Assembly (NCBI RefSeq): GCF_003144395.1
Contig: NZ_PENZ01000030.1
Location: 54,950 to 118,949 of the forward strand
Length of the DNA stretch: 64,000 nucleotides
Reading direction: 5' to 3'
Source: Proteus faecis
Lineage (GTDB): Bacteria; Pseudomonadota; Gammaproteobacteria; Enterobacterales; Enterobacteriaceae
Shown here: positions 17,079-26,394 of the stretch, piece after piece
Numbering within the stretch: position 1 is the stretch's first letter
Layout of the letters: each line of letters opens with the position of its first letter
Notes under the pieces: generated by a model
What the model was told of the DNA's origin: nothing
Databases searched by the model: none
What the model saw: the letters and a program-made list of their open reading frames with translations, nothing else
Position numbers and translations under genes: made by a program

Positions 17079-18098
17079 TTATTTAAAACCAGTTGCAGCC
17101 ATTGCTAACGTTGTATCAAGCATTCTATTAGCAAAGCCCCATTCATTATCACACCAGACTAACGTCTTGATCAGGTGTTGCCCACTGACTCTTGTTTGAG
17201 TGCCATCAACGATTGCACTATGAGGGTCGTGGTTAAAATCAGTTGAGACTAATGGCAATTCTGTGTAATCCACTATACCACGAAATGCGCCAGTTGCTGA
17301 TTTTTGAATTAACCGATTGACATCTAACACATTTACAGCAGTTTTTACAGTGATACTTAAATCAATTGCCGTCACATTAATTGTAGGAACTCGTACAGAA
17401 ATTGCCTCAAAATGATCCTTAAATTTCGGGAAAATTCGAGTAATTCCTGCGGCCAATTTCGTATCAACAGGAATAATAGATTGTCCTGCAGCACGAGTAC
17501 GGCGTAAATCCTTATGGTATGCATCAATCACGGGTTGGTCGTTCATGGCTGCATGGATTGTAGTTACTGTTCCTGATTCTATATTAAACGCGTCATCCAT
17601 CATTTTAATGATGGGGATAATGCAATTTGTTGTACAAGATGCGTTTGAAACAATTCGGTGCTCTTTTTTAAGTTCGTGTTGATTCACACCAAAAACGACA
17701 GTTGCATCTAAATCAGTTGTACCAGGATGAGAAAAAAGCACCTTCTTTGCGCCTTGTGCAATATGTGCTTCGCCATCAGCACGGGAGCCATAGGCACCAC
17801 TACAATCAAGTACGACATCAATACCCAGTTCACCCCAAGGTAAATCAGTAATCTCAACGTGATGAAATAAACGAATCGTATCATCACCTACTTGCAATAA
17901 ATCGTTGTTAATTCGTACATCCCAAGCAAAACGTCCGTGGCTGGAGTCATACTTGAGAAGATGCCCGATACCTTGTGCATCAGCTAATTCATTTATTGCA
18001 ACAACCGTTATTTCAGCTCGTTTACCTGATTCATAAAGCGCTCTTAACACATTACGCCCTATACGACCAAAACCGTTAATAGCGACTCTGATTGTCAT
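17079..18098 (-). CDS. epd: Erythrose-4-phosphate dehydrogenase
   Basis: A GAPDH-family enzyme oxidising erythrose 4-phosphate to 4-phosphoerythronate, the first step toward pyridoxal phosphate in gammaproteobacteria. The 339-aa form starting [16 protein letters not shown] equals E. coli Epd in length; a 36-residue N-terminal extension of the open frame is rejected. Catalytic Cys is in [10 protein letters not shown], and the C-terminal [12 protein letters not shown] is conserved. First gene of the epd-pgk-fbaA cluster. Confidence 0.96.
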   Translation of the reverse strand: MTIRVAINGFGRIGRNVLRALYESGKRAEITVVAINELADAQGIGHLLKYDSSHGRFAWDVRINNDLLQVGDDTIRLFHHVEITDLPWGELGIDVVLDCSGAYGSRADGEAHIAQGAKKVLFSHPGTTDLDATVVFGVNQHELKKEHRIVSNASCTTNCIIPIIKMMDDAFNIESGTVTTIHAAMNDQPVIDAYHKDLRRTRAAGQSIIPVDTKLAAGITRIFPKFKDHFEAISVRVPTINVTAIDLSITVKTAVNVLDVNRLIQKSATGAFRGIVDYTELPLVSTDFNHDPHSAIVDGTQTRVSGQHLIKTLVWCDNEWGFANRMLDTTLAMAATGFK

Positions 18099-18295
18099 GT
18101 GACTTCCTTGATAACTAGTAATTTGCAACCGCTTAGAATAATAGAGCAAGATACTAATCAACAACGATAAATCAAGTAAATCTAGAAATTGTGCAGTCAC
18201 CGACATTTTAGGATTAACTGAAACGGTTCAGCTTACTGATAGTCAGATTACGAAAAATGAGAGAAGATCGCAATAGTAAACAAAGATGGAAGGAT

Positions 18296-18340
18296 AAAAA
18301 AAGAGCACATCTGAGAAATTCTTCCCAAAAATGTGCTCTT
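18296..18340 (-). terminator. tktA terminator
   Basis: AAGAGCACAT and ATGTGCTCTT form a 10-bp stem followed on the minus strand by a long U-run. It separates tktA from epd transcription. Confidence 0.92.
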
Positions 18341-18355
18341 GTTAACACTTATTGA

Positions 18356-20350
18356 TTATTTAAGTAAAGATTTTGCCTGTGTAACCACATTTTCAACAGT
18401 AAAACCAAACTCTTCAAATAATTCATTTGCTGGTGCCGATTCGCCGAAGCTATGCATACCAACAATCGCGCCTTCTAAACCAACATATTTGAACCAATAG
18501 TCAGCAATACCAGCTTCGATAGCAACACGTGCTTTCACTGATGCTGGCAATACTGCTTCACGGTAATCTGCATCTTGCTTATCAAATGCATCTGTTGCTG
18601 GCATAGAAACAACACGTACTTTACGGCCTTCAGCTGTCAGTTGTTCATAAGCACTAACTGCTAATTCAACTTCAGAGCCTGTTGCAATAAAGATTAATTC
18701 TGGAGTGCCAGCACAATCTTTCAGGATATAACCACCCTTTTCGATATTTGCCAGTTGCTCTGGAGTACGTGATTGCTGTGCAAGATTTTGACGAGAGAAG
18801 ATCAGTGCTGTTGGACCATCTTTACGATCAATAGCATATTTCCATGCAACAGCTGATTCAACTTGGTCACATGGACGCCATGTGCTTACGTTTGGAGTGA
18901 CACGCAGGCTTGCCATTTGCTCAACAGGTTGGTGAGTTGGACCATCTTCACCCAGACCGATAGAGTCATGAGTATAAACAAAGATACTACGGATCTTCAT
19001 CAATGCAGCCATGCGTACAGCATTACGTGCATATTCCATAAACATCAGGAAGGTCGCACCGTAAGGAACAAAACCGCCATGTAATGCAATACCGTTCATA
19101 ATTGCAGACATACCGAATTCGCGTACACCGTAATGGATATAGTTACCTGCTTTATCTTCGTTCAGTGCTTTAGAACCAGACCACATGGTCAGGTTACTCG
19201 GTGCTAAGTCCGCAGAACCGCCCATGAATTCAGGTAATACTTTACCGAATGCTTCTAATGCATTTTGAGACGCTTTACGGCTTGCAATACTTGAAGGGTT
19301 TTGTTGCAGATTTTCAATAAATGCTTTGGCATCTGTTTCCCAGTTTGCAGGTAATTCACCAGAAATACGACGTTTGAATTCAGCGGCTAATTCAGGGAAT
19401 TCTGCAGCATATGCAGCAAATTTAGCATCCCATGCAGCTTCTTTTGCTTTACCCGCTTCTTTCGCATCCCACTCTTTATAAATTTCTTGTGGAATTTCGA
19501 ATGCGCCATATTCCCAACCTAACGCTTTACGTGTTTCAGCAATTTCTGCATCACCTAATGGGGAGCCGTGAGAATCAGCAGTACCTGCTTTATGAGGAGA
19601 ACCAAAACCGATAGTGGTTTTACAAATTAACAGTGAAGGCTTGTCAGTAATTTGTTTTGCTTCTTCAATCGCTGCTTTGATGCTTGCTGCATCGTGTCCA
19701 TCAATGCCACTGATTACATGCCAGCCATAAGCGTCAAAACGTTCTGCTGTGTTATCAGTAAACCAACCGTGCACTTGACCATCAATAGAGATGCCATTGT
19801 CATCATAGAATGCAATCAGTTTACCTAACTGTAATGTTCCAGCTAAAGAACACACTTCATGAGAGATACCTTCCATCATACAACCATCACCCATAAAGGC
19901 GTAGGTGTAGTGGTCAACAATGTCATGACCAGGACGGTTAAATTGAGCCGCTAATGTACGTTCTGCAATTGCAAAACCCACTGCGTTTGCAATACCTTGA
20001 CCTAAAGGACCCGTTGTTGTTTCAACACCAGGGGTGTAACCAAATTCTGGGTGACCAGGTGTTTTAGAATGCAATTGACGGAAATTTTTCAGATCATCTA
20101 AAGAAACTTGATAACCAGACAGGTGCAGTAAGCTGTAAATCAGCATTGAAGCGTGGCCGTTAGACAATACGAAACGGTCACGATCAGCCCAGTTAGGGTT
20201 AGTCGGGTTATGATTTAAAAAATCACGCCATAATACTTCTGCAATATCAGCCATACCCATAGGGGCGCCAGGGTGTCCTGATTTCGCTTTTTGCACAGCA
20301 TCCATACTTAAAAAACGGATCGCATTAGCAAGGGTTTTACGAGTGGTCAT
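18356..20350 (-). CDS. tktA: Transketolase
   Basis: Thiamine diphosphate enzyme moving two-carbon units between pentose phosphate sugars, also making erythrose 4-phosphate, the Epd substrate. The 664-aa length matches E. coli TktA. The ThDP/Mg motif [12 protein letters not shown] is near residue 155, and [24 protein letters not shown] and FSRQNL are present. It lies upstream of epd-pgk-fbaA in the same orientation but has its own terminator, so it forms a separate unit. Confidence 0.97.
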   Translation of the reverse strand: MTTRKTLANAIRFLSMDAVQKAKSGHPGAPMGMADIAEVLWRDFLNHNPTNPNWADRDRFVLSNGHASMLIYSLLHLSGYQVSLDDLKNFRQLHSKTPGHPEFGYTPGVETTTGPLGQGIANAVGFAIAERTLAAQFNRPGHDIVDHYTYAFMGDGCMMEGISHEVCSLAGTLQLGKLIAFYDDNGISIDGQVHGWFTDNTAERFDAYGWHVISGIDGHDAASIKAAIEEAKQITDKPSLLICKTTIGFGSPHKAGTADSHGSPLGDAEIAETRKALGWEYGAFEIPQEIYKEWDAKEAGKAKEAAWDAKFAAYAAEFPELAAEFKRRISGELPANWETDAKAFIENLQQNPSSIASRKASQNALEAFGKVLPEFMGGSADLAPSNLTMWSGSKALNEDKAGNYIHYGVREFGMSAIMNGIALHGGFVPYGATFLMFMEYARNAVRMAALMKIRSIFVYTHDSIGLGEDGPTHQPVEQMASLRVTPNVSTWRPCDQVESAVAWKYAIDRKDGPTALIFSRQNLAQQSRTPEQLANIEKGGYILKDCAGTPELIFIATGSEVELAVSAYEQLTAEGRKVRVVSMPATDAFDKQDADYREAVLPASVKARVAIEAGIADYWFKYVGLEGAIVGMHSFGESAPANELFEEFGFTVENVVTQAKSLLK

Positions 20351-21046
20351 TTTCTACTCCAAGTCGGATAAAAAGCATCTAGATAGCTGATTCTCTCAAT
20401 GCAGGCAAAAAACCGCAATATAAAAAATCCGCAAAGGTGGCTATCGTAATTAGCTTAAATCAATAATTCTTTGATTTACACAACATTTTTTACGATAAAA
20501 TCGGAAAATAACATTATCTCACCGCATTATTGCGCAACAAAAACATTAAATAGACATTATTTGCGCAACCAAGAAATAAGCTATTAAACCTTAGCTTGAT
20601 ACGACTAATCAAGATAAAATTTCTTTATCAAATTATCCATTAAATCAAATAAATATCGTATTTGTTTTAATTATAACCTAATAACTGACTGAGTTTGTTG
20701 CAAGGACGTAGAATTATAAGAGCTTAAAAAAGACAAAAAGCAGATAATTCACTGATTCAGTGATAAAAATCTTATTTACATCATATATAGCTAAAAGGAA
20801 AAATCAGCGTAACGTAAATGTTACTTATTACCTTAGCAAAATGAGTGAGAAAATAAGTAATTAGGTTATTCCAAGAATGGTTTTTATAAATTTTATTACA
20901 ATAAAGAATATATTTTTCGTATTTTAACTTTCAATAAGCCTAAAGTTTCTTTTTTCTGTGTTAATTGAATATTTTTTTCTATTATCATTTTTGCAGAAAA
21001 ATAATTTCAGAAAACAGCTTACTTAATAATACGCGAAAGTTTGCAA
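20351..21046. other. Intergenic region upstream of tktA
   Basis: Roughly 700 bp, AT-rich with scattered stops. The part near 20351-20600 should carry the tktA promoter; the remainder shows no gene or clear repeat. Confidence 0.6.
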
Positions 21047-21077
21047 AGCAAAAAACCCAGCATAAATGCTGGGGTTT
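21047..21077 (-). terminator. Terminator hairpin, duplicate of the tRNA-Asp terminator
   Basis: The stem built on CCCAGCATAAATGCTGGG is followed on the minus strand by a U-run, 60 bp after the dioxygenase-like gene. The 31 bases match 23262-23292, after tRNA-Asp, at 30 positions and in the same orientation. It is likely a duplicated copy marking the island edge. Confidence 0.85.
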
Positions 21078-21138
21078 AGTAATGGAAGGCATCCCTCCGA
21101 ATTGGATTATCATTTAATATGGTTATAACTAACCTTGT

Positions 21139-22362
21139 TCAGATATTTTTAAAGACAGGTATTTTTCTAACTTCTTTAAGGTAGGCAGTACCTTCAGTAT
21201 TGCCAGTACCTGGCGAGGTACCCAGCATTTTTACAGCAATACCGTAATGCGACTGCCTCCATATTTTCATGCCTAATCCAAACGACTCCATCGCTTGATG
21301 AAAATCGTCTTTATACAAATTATCCTGAGGAATAAGATTAAAAACATCATCAATCGTCTCGGGGTTAGATAAAATCGCCTCGCTTACCTCCGGTACCGCT
21401 TGATAGGCTATTGAATTGAATCTTTCGGCATCAGGTCTACTACACAATGATTCAACTTTTTTATAACTGCGTGACTGGATTGCACTAGAGCCTTCGGTAT
21501 AGTCTCTGAACCTATGAAAACCATCAACCCGCAACGTCGATAACAATGGAAAAAGTGCTGCCATTTCATTCAATCGATTAGCGCTGAGAAACAAGAGTTC
21601 AGTTGCTTGTTTCAGATCCGATTTAGCAAAGGCAATAACTTCCGTTAAACAAGAGGCCAGCCAATCAAACAATGTTTCAAAGGCCTGTAATATACGTAGA
21701 AAAATGTACTCATCATGATTAATATAAACGGGTATCATAGAGTATTCTAAGCGTAATTTTTCATTATCAGATAAGCGTAAAAACACAGCAGAACAAATTG
21801 TGTCGCAGATAGCTATCATATCCCGCTCATTATTTTCCCACTGTATATTCATTCGTTGATATACTTTTCCCATACACTTTATCAGTCGTCGGCAACGCAT
21901 ATTAACAAGTCGCTGATCTGGTGCCATTTCATAGAGCCAACTGCCATTATTACGCAATGCATCTAGCTCAAAGCGGATTAAATCCATAGTAATAATAGTC
22001 AATTGCCAATCGATATAATCAGCACTATTTTCTGTGTAATTCTGCCAATGTAATAAATCCAGTGCTAGATAAGATCGATAACTATAAGTGTCATCAAATT
22101 TATCCAAGACGACGTTAAGAAAACTTAACATCCAATCACCAGCGGAACTGTGGGCTAATTCATCTCGATATACTGCCAGTTGTTGTAATTTTTGCTGGGT
22201 AACAAAATGTTTTCCAACTTTATGAAATTCAGAAAGGATCTCTCTGGCATCACACCGATGACTATTATTCAATAGACTGTCTTCGGCGACCACTCTATAA
22301 CTCTTTTCACGTTTTGAATCAGCCCCATCAAGATGCTCTTGCTCTGATATTCTATCAGACAT
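21139..22362 (-). CDS. Tryptophan 2,3-dioxygenase-superfamily protein
   Basis: A 407-aa protein whose parts align by eye to heme-dependent tryptophan 2,3-dioxygenase. They are SYRSYLALDLL, then NHDEYIFLRI (the TDO catalytic-His HDE motif), HRFRDYTEGSSAIQS (TDO Arg-x-Asp substrate loop), and WRQSHYGIAVKML with GTSPGTGNTEG (heme-ligand His and GTGG loop). It is longer than TDO (about 280-300 aa), with roughly 100 extra residues between the first two motifs. That recalls secondary-metabolism members of the superfamily rather than kynurenine-pathway TDO. No kyn or biosynthetic partner adjoins. SD GGGAG supports the start. Substrate unknown. Confidence 0.65.
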   Translation of the reverse strand: MSDRISEQEHLDGADSKREKSYRVVAEDSLLNNSHRCDAREILSEFHKVGKHFVTQQKLQQLAVYRDELAHSSAGDWMLSFLNVVLDKFDDTYSYRSYLALDLLHWQNYTENSADYIDWQLTIITMDLIRFELDALRNNGSWLYEMAPDQRLVNMRCRRLIKCMGKVYQRMNIQWENNERDMIAICDTICSAVFLRLSDNEKLRLEYSMIPVYINHDEYIFLRILQAFETLFDWLASCLTEVIAFAKSDLKQATELLFLSANRLNEMAALFPLLSTLRVDGFHRFRDYTEGSSAIQSRSYKKVESLCSRPDAERFNSIAYQAVPEVSEAILSNPETIDDVFNLIPQDNLYKDDFHQAMESFGLGMKIWRQSHYGIAVKMLGTSPGTGNTEGTAYLKEVRKIPVFKNI

Positions 22363-22364
22363 AG

Positions 22365-22436
22365 TTAGCTCCCGGCTCTTTGTTGCATAAATGTCAGGAT
22401 TTCAAGTTGCTGGGCGAGTAGTTTTATATATTCCAT
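22365..22436 (-). CDS. 23-codon ORF just upstream of the dioxygenase-like gene
   Basis: ATG to TAA, encoding a short helical peptide (MEYIKLLAQQLEILTF...), stops two bases before the downstream ATG, and its end carries that gene's Shine-Dalgarno. It may be a coupled leader peptide, or the frameshifted tail of the decayed gene at 22402-22539. No homologue recognised. Confidence 0.3.
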   Translation of the reverse strand: MEYIKLLAQQLEILTFMQQRAGS

Positions 22437-22539
22437 CCCGCTTCACTAATACTGTTGCCTTCGCTACATACCCAGCACTCAATTCACTCGCTGCTTCAGC
22501 TAACTCTTCATTTTGAAGTTTCAACCATCGCTCTGTGGA
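22402..22539 (-). pseudogene. Fragment of an unknown gene
   Basis: A 45-codon open stretch without a start reads like real protein (RWLKLQNEELAEAASEL then YVAKATVLVKRDG) and runs out of frame near the point where the 23-codon ORF begins. I read it as a gene remnant with a frameshift. Family not recognised. Confidence 0.3.
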
Positions 22540-23261
22540 TTAATGTATAACCTGAAAGTACCATTCATTAATAATATAAATGTATTTATACAATATAACA
22601 GTCATTAAAACCAACAATAATTTAACGTTGAACCAACAACCCTAACTGTAAAAAGACATATTTACCGGAATTACATAAATAAAATCAATCAAGTTAAAAG
22701 GAAAATAATTTTATTACATAGGTTGAAAATTCTTTAAATTAATCCACCAAAGAGTAATTAAAGATAATTAAAAGTGATAACTTGCATTATTATAGTTTTT
22801 TAGTTCGATTAGTTATTATGATTTATTTTATTATTCTAATTGCTTTAATTATTTTAACGGTAATTTTTCGAAGGGTAACAATTAAAGATATCCCGTCATT
22901 AATCACAAGCCAAATAAGCAAATACATAAAATATATTTATACTTTTTTATTAAAGCAATGTTAAAATCTGTTTTATTGGTTTTCAATAATTATTTATATA
23001 TTCAATCAAACAGCTATGCGGGTCTAATAAACAAGGTGTTACTGGCTAGCTGAGGCTAGTTTGGATATCAACGGGGATCAGTACTGGTGTTACCCGCTTA
23101 GTTACCCGCTTAATGGTAGGAGAAAGCCTTGTGTTCTTATATTTAGTTCAATGTTTCTGAACGCACGTTACCGCGTGATTTACGTGAACGATTGGCTTAA
23201 TTGCGGGTAGAAGGTCGGAAAAGTAGCATACTGCTGTCTGGTATGATGATAAAACCCCAAT
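22540..23261. other. Gene-poor part of the tRNA-Asp island
   Basis: Very AT-rich to about 22980, with one 60-codon hydrophobic ORF (22782-22964, +) that I do not believe. From about 23020 the base composition rises. There is a 12-bp tandem repeat at 23089-23112 and, on the plus strand near 23150-23230, a protein-like stretch (SERTLPRDLRERLA, stop, LRVEGRKSSILLSG) interrupted by a stop. This looks like remnant mobile DNA. Confidence 0.4.
23089..23112. repeat. 12-bp perfect tandem repeat
   Basis: GTTACCCGCTTA occurs twice back to back within the decayed island DNA beside tRNA-Asp. Confidence 0.9.
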
Positions 23262-23292
23262 AGCAAAAACCCCAGCATAAATGCTGGGGTTT
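23262..23292 (-). terminator. tRNA-Asp terminator
   Basis: CCCCAGCATAAATGCTGGGG stem with a U-run on the minus strand, eight bases after the tRNA 3' end. It is the presumed parent of the copy at 21047-21077. Confidence 0.92.
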
Positions 23293-23299
23293 GGAATGT

Positions 23300-23376
23300 T
23301 GGCGGAACGGACGGGACTCGAACCCGCGACCCCCTGCGTGACAGGCAGGTATTCTAACCAACTGAACTACCGCTCC
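23300..23376 (-). tRNA. aspV: tRNA-Asp (GTC)
   Basis: A 77-nt cloverleaf: acceptor GGAGCGG with CCGTTCC, D-arm, anticodon loop CTGTCAC giving GUC, T-arm GCGGG-TTCGAGT-CCCGT and encoded CCA. It is almost identical to E. coli tRNA-Asp. It lies downstream of dnaQ in the same orientation, as E. coli aspV does. Confidence 0.98.
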
Positions 23377-23499
23377 GCGCATCCTTTCGGACGGAGTGAA
23401 TATTACGAATCTCTTGCCTTGTCGTCAACTGTTTTTCTAACAAAAAGATGCATTTGGATAATTTTTAATCTCAACTTACTCTTTGTGCTTTTTTTATAT

Positions 23500-24252
23500 T
23501 CAAACAGCCTCATCATTTGATGCTGGACGCCATAAACAATGCCCGCCTTTCTTCTCAACCAAATCTAATCGAGCCTCATGCTCAGCAACTTCTTCTGCAG
23601 TTGCTCTTATTACTCTTAATCCTGAAACTGGGCGCTCGATGCGCTGAATATCATTTTGCTCTTGCTCGTTACTTGATTCACCTTCCATTGAAAATGCTAA
23701 TGCTGTTTGTCCACCGGTCATTGCCAAGTAAACATCAGAAAGTATTTCAGCATCCAATAACGCGCCGTGAAGAGTACGCTTAGAGTTATCTATTAAGTAT
23801 CTATCACATAAGGCATCAAGATTATTTCGTTTGCCGGGAAACAATTCCCTCGCCATTGCAAGGCTATCGGTAATTTGACAGAACGTTTCGGTAGGCGGAA
23901 TATCACGATTAAGCTTTCTAAATTCATAATCCATAAAGCCGATATCGAACGATGCATTATGAATGATCAGCTCTGCTCCGCGAATATATTCTAAAAACTC
24001 ATCGGCAATATCAGCAAAAGAAGGACAATCTTCTAAAAACTCATCACTAATGCCGTGAACTTCAAAAGCTTCAGGATCAACTAATCTTTCAGGCTTAATG
24101 TAAACATGGAAATTTCGCCCTGTTAATCGACGATTGATAACCTCTACGGCACCAATTTCAATGATATTATGACCTTCATAATGAACGCCCAGTTTATTCA
24201 TACCGGTAGTTTCGGTATCAAGTACAATTTGTCGTGTGATTGGAGTGCTCAT
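23500..24252 (-). CDS. dnaQ: DNA polymerase III epsilon subunit (proofreading exonuclease)
   Basis: The 3'-5' exonuclease of the replicative polymerase core, 250 aa (E. coli 243). DEDDh motifs: D12-x-E14 in VLDTETTG, NASFDIGF, and HGALLDAEIL. The C-terminal tail after about residue 190 should bind the alpha subunit. It diverges from rnhA with a 65-bp spacer, the conserved enterobacterial arrangement, and is followed by tRNA-Asp. Confidence 0.97.
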   Translation of the reverse strand: MSTPITRQIVLDTETTGMNKLGVHYEGHNIIEIGAVEVINRRLTGRNFHVYIKPERLVDPEAFEVHGISDEFLEDCPSFADIADEFLEYIRGAELIIHNASFDIGFMDYEFRKLNRDIPPTETFCQITDSLAMARELFPGKRNNLDALCDRYLIDNSKRTLHGALLDAEILSDVYLAMTGGQTALAFSMEGESSNEQEQNDIQRIERPVSGLRVIRATAEEVAEHEARLDLVEKKGGHCLWRPASNDEAV

Positions 24253-24317
24253 AATCCGTTTTTATGTCAGACTTAGGGTTAGTTTTTCGTATTAATCAAA
24301 AAGGATAAGTCGCCTTT

Positions 24318-24800
24318 ATGCACAAGCAGGTAGAAATATTCACCGATGGTTCATGCTTAGGCAACCCAGGCCCTGGTGGTTATGGCGCTATTTTACGCTA
24401 TCAACAACATGAAAAAACCCTAAGTGAAGGTTTTTTTATGACCACCAATAACCGAATGGAACTTCTTGCTGCTATCGTAGCACTAGAAACATTAAAATTC
24501 CCTTGTAAAATTACACTGACAACAGATAGCCAATATGTCAGACAAGGTATTACACAGTGGATCCATAGCTGGAAAAAGCGTCAATGGCGCAAAGCAGACA
24601 AAAGTCCTGTGCTTAATGTCGATTTATGGAAACGCTTAGATAGTGCTATTACTCGTCATGAAATTGAATGGCATTGGGTAAAAGGCCATGCCGGTCATGA
24701 TGAAAATGAACGTTGTGATGAATTAGCAAAAGCGGCAGCTCAATCACCGACACAAGAAGATACGGGTTATATCGAAAGCCAAAAAGATAAAACACAATAA
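24318..24800 (+). CDS. rnhA: Ribonuclease HI
   Basis: Degrades RNA in RNA:DNA hybrids. The 160-aa protein carries D10 in [12 protein letters not shown]48 in NRMELLAA, D70 in TTDSQYV and the C-terminal [11 protein letters not shown], so the catalytic carboxylates are complete. Divergent from dnaQ and convergent with yafS. Confidence 0.98.
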   Translation: MHKQVEIFTDGSCLGNPGPGGYGAILRYQQHEKTLSEGFFMTTNNRMELLAAIVALETLKFPCKITLTTDSQYVRQGITQWIHSWKKRQWRKADKSPVLNVDLWKRLDSAITRHEIEWHWVKGHAGHDENERCDELAKAAAQSPTQEDTGYIESQKDKTQ

Positions 24801-24808
24801 ATCATGTT

Positions 24809-25525
24809 TTATGGCTCTGAATGATTGCGTGTGGCCCCTAAAACTCGACCTTTTACACTCATTCTTGGCAATGCAAATTTCAATGCAGTGGGTGTTAAAG
24901 GAAGTGTTCTTTTACGAGCAATAATTAAATTTAAACAGCCACCAGTGTGATAGCGGCTACCATCACGTTTTATTGGTCTTGAAAATGGCATAATATGGAA
25001 ATTCTGTTGTGTCATCACTTCGTAATTTAGCACACTAAGCCAATCGATTTGGCGTCGAAGTGAAAACATGCGACTTGAATAAGGCTGCTTTTGTCGTAAA
25101 AGAGGCGTGCATTTGCCCAACCCTAATAAACTAATCGGGTTAAAGCTTGTTAATACTATCCAACCATCATCAATTAAAACACGATCAGCTTCTCTTAGTA
25201 GCCAATGGGGATCTGCACTATAATCAAGCACATGAGCCATAAGACAAACATCAATCGATTTATTTTCAAAGGGTAGATAATCTAAAGACGCGATAACATC
25301 CGCATTTAATGCATTCGATGTCACATTGACTTGATGCGAAACGATACTTAATTTGGTATCCAGTTCAGCACTGAGTTGACCGAGTTTCAGCAAATGAAAG
25401 CCATACATTTTTGGCCACCAGTTTTGTAAACGCAATTCAATCGCCATGCGATAATATTCCCCCCAAGGAATATCACGCCAAGAATTTGGCATTGTAATCG
25501 GTTTTACTGAACGCGCTGCTTTCAT
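24809..25525 (-). CDS. yafS: YafS-like SAM-dependent methyltransferase
   Basis: A 238-aa class I methyltransferase-fold protein similar to E. coli YafS. Conserved stretches are PWGEYYRMALE-like start, KMYGFHLLKLGQLSAE, SHQVNVT, and LLREADRVLIDDGW. The substrate is unknown. It sits between gloB (divergent) and rnhA (convergent), the same order as in E. coli. Confidence 0.9.
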   Translation of the reverse strand: MKAARSVKPITMPNSWRDIPWGEYYRMAIELRLQNWWPKMYGFHLLKLGQLSAELDTKLSIVSHQVNVTSNALNADVIASLDYLPFENKSIDVCLMAHVLDYSADPHWLLREADRVLIDDGWIVLTSFNPISLLGLGKCTPLLRQKQPYSSRMFSLRRQIDWLSVLNYEVMTQQNFHIMPFSRPIKRDGSRYHTGGCLNLIIARKRTLPLTPTALKFALPRMSVKGRVLGATRNHSEP

Positions 25526-25563
25526 CGTTTAACCCTTTATATTTTATAAGTAAGGTAACTTAT

Positions 25564-26319
25564 ATGGAGCTTATCAGAATTCCTGCTTTATCAGATAACT
25601 ACATTTGGCTATTAAGTAATGAAAATAGTGAATGTGTGATTGTGGATCCGTCACAAGCCAAGCCTGTTATTGAAATGCTTTCACAACGCTCGCTAACACC
25701 TATCGCAATTTTATTAACCCACCATCATGATGATCATGTTGGTGGCGTTGCTGAACTTGTAAAAAAATATCCTAACATTGACGTTTTTGGCCCACAAGAA
25801 ACACAAAGTAAAGGGGCTGAAAATATTATTCATAATCAAGAACGCATTATTGTTAGCACGTTCACTTTTAATGTGATTGGCACACCCGGCCATACATTGG
25901 GTCATGTTGCTTATTATTGTGAACCTTATTTATTTTGTGGCGATACACTTTTTTCTGGTGGTTGTGGTCGCTTATTCGAAGGTACCGCACAACAAATGTT
26001 TAGTTCATTACAAAGATTGAGTGCGTTACCAGATAACACATTAATTTGTTGTGCTCATGAATACACCCTATCAAATATGACCTTTGCACATCATATCATG
26101 CCAGAAAATGCACTTATTACCGATTATTTAGCCCAAGTTAGTGAAATGCGTAAAAATTTGCAACCAACTGTGCCAATAACACTGAAAAACGAAAAGAACA
26201 TTAATCTTTTTTTGAAATCTGACGATATTGATTTGCAAAGGATTTTAGGTATAACCACCAATACTTACGCTCCAATTAAGACATTTACAAAATTAAGAGA
26301 GTTAAAAGACAATTTTTAA
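25564..26319 (+). CDS. gloB: Hydroxyacylglutathione hydrolase (glyoxalase II)
   Basis: Hydrolyses S-lactoylglutathione to lactate and glutathione in methylglyoxal detoxification. At 251 aa it has E. coli GloB size, with the binuclear metal motif THHHDDHVGG, then GTPGHTLGH, FCGDTLFSGGCGR and CAHEYT. The last 80 residues form the glutathione-binding domain. mltD follows in the same orientation. Confidence 0.96.
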   Translation: MELIRIPALSDNYIWLLSNENSECVIVDPSQAKPVIEMLSQRSLTPIAILLTHHHDDHVGGVAELVKKYPNIDVFGPQETQSKGAENIIHNQERIIVSTFTFNVIGTPGHTLGHVAYYCEPYLFCGDTLFSGGCGRLFEGTAQQMFSSLQRLSALPDNTLICCAHEYTLSNMTFAHHIMPENALITDYLAQVSEMRKNLQPTVPITLKNEKNINLFLKSDDIDLQRILGITTNTYAPIKTFTKLRELKDNF

Positions 26320-26394
26320 ATTCTATTGATTGTTTTATTTTGGCAGACTAAGTATCATTTGGTTCAAAAAACACACAGGATGAATTTTTCTATT

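Noticed and set aside
22782-22964. 60-codon hydrophobic ORF
   Set aside because: Very AT-rich sequence yields Ile/Phe/Leu runs by chance; no Shine-Dalgarno and no partner gene.
23197-23382. Minus-strand ORF across tRNA-Asp
   Set aside because: The frame is simply tRNA and terminator sequence read as codons.
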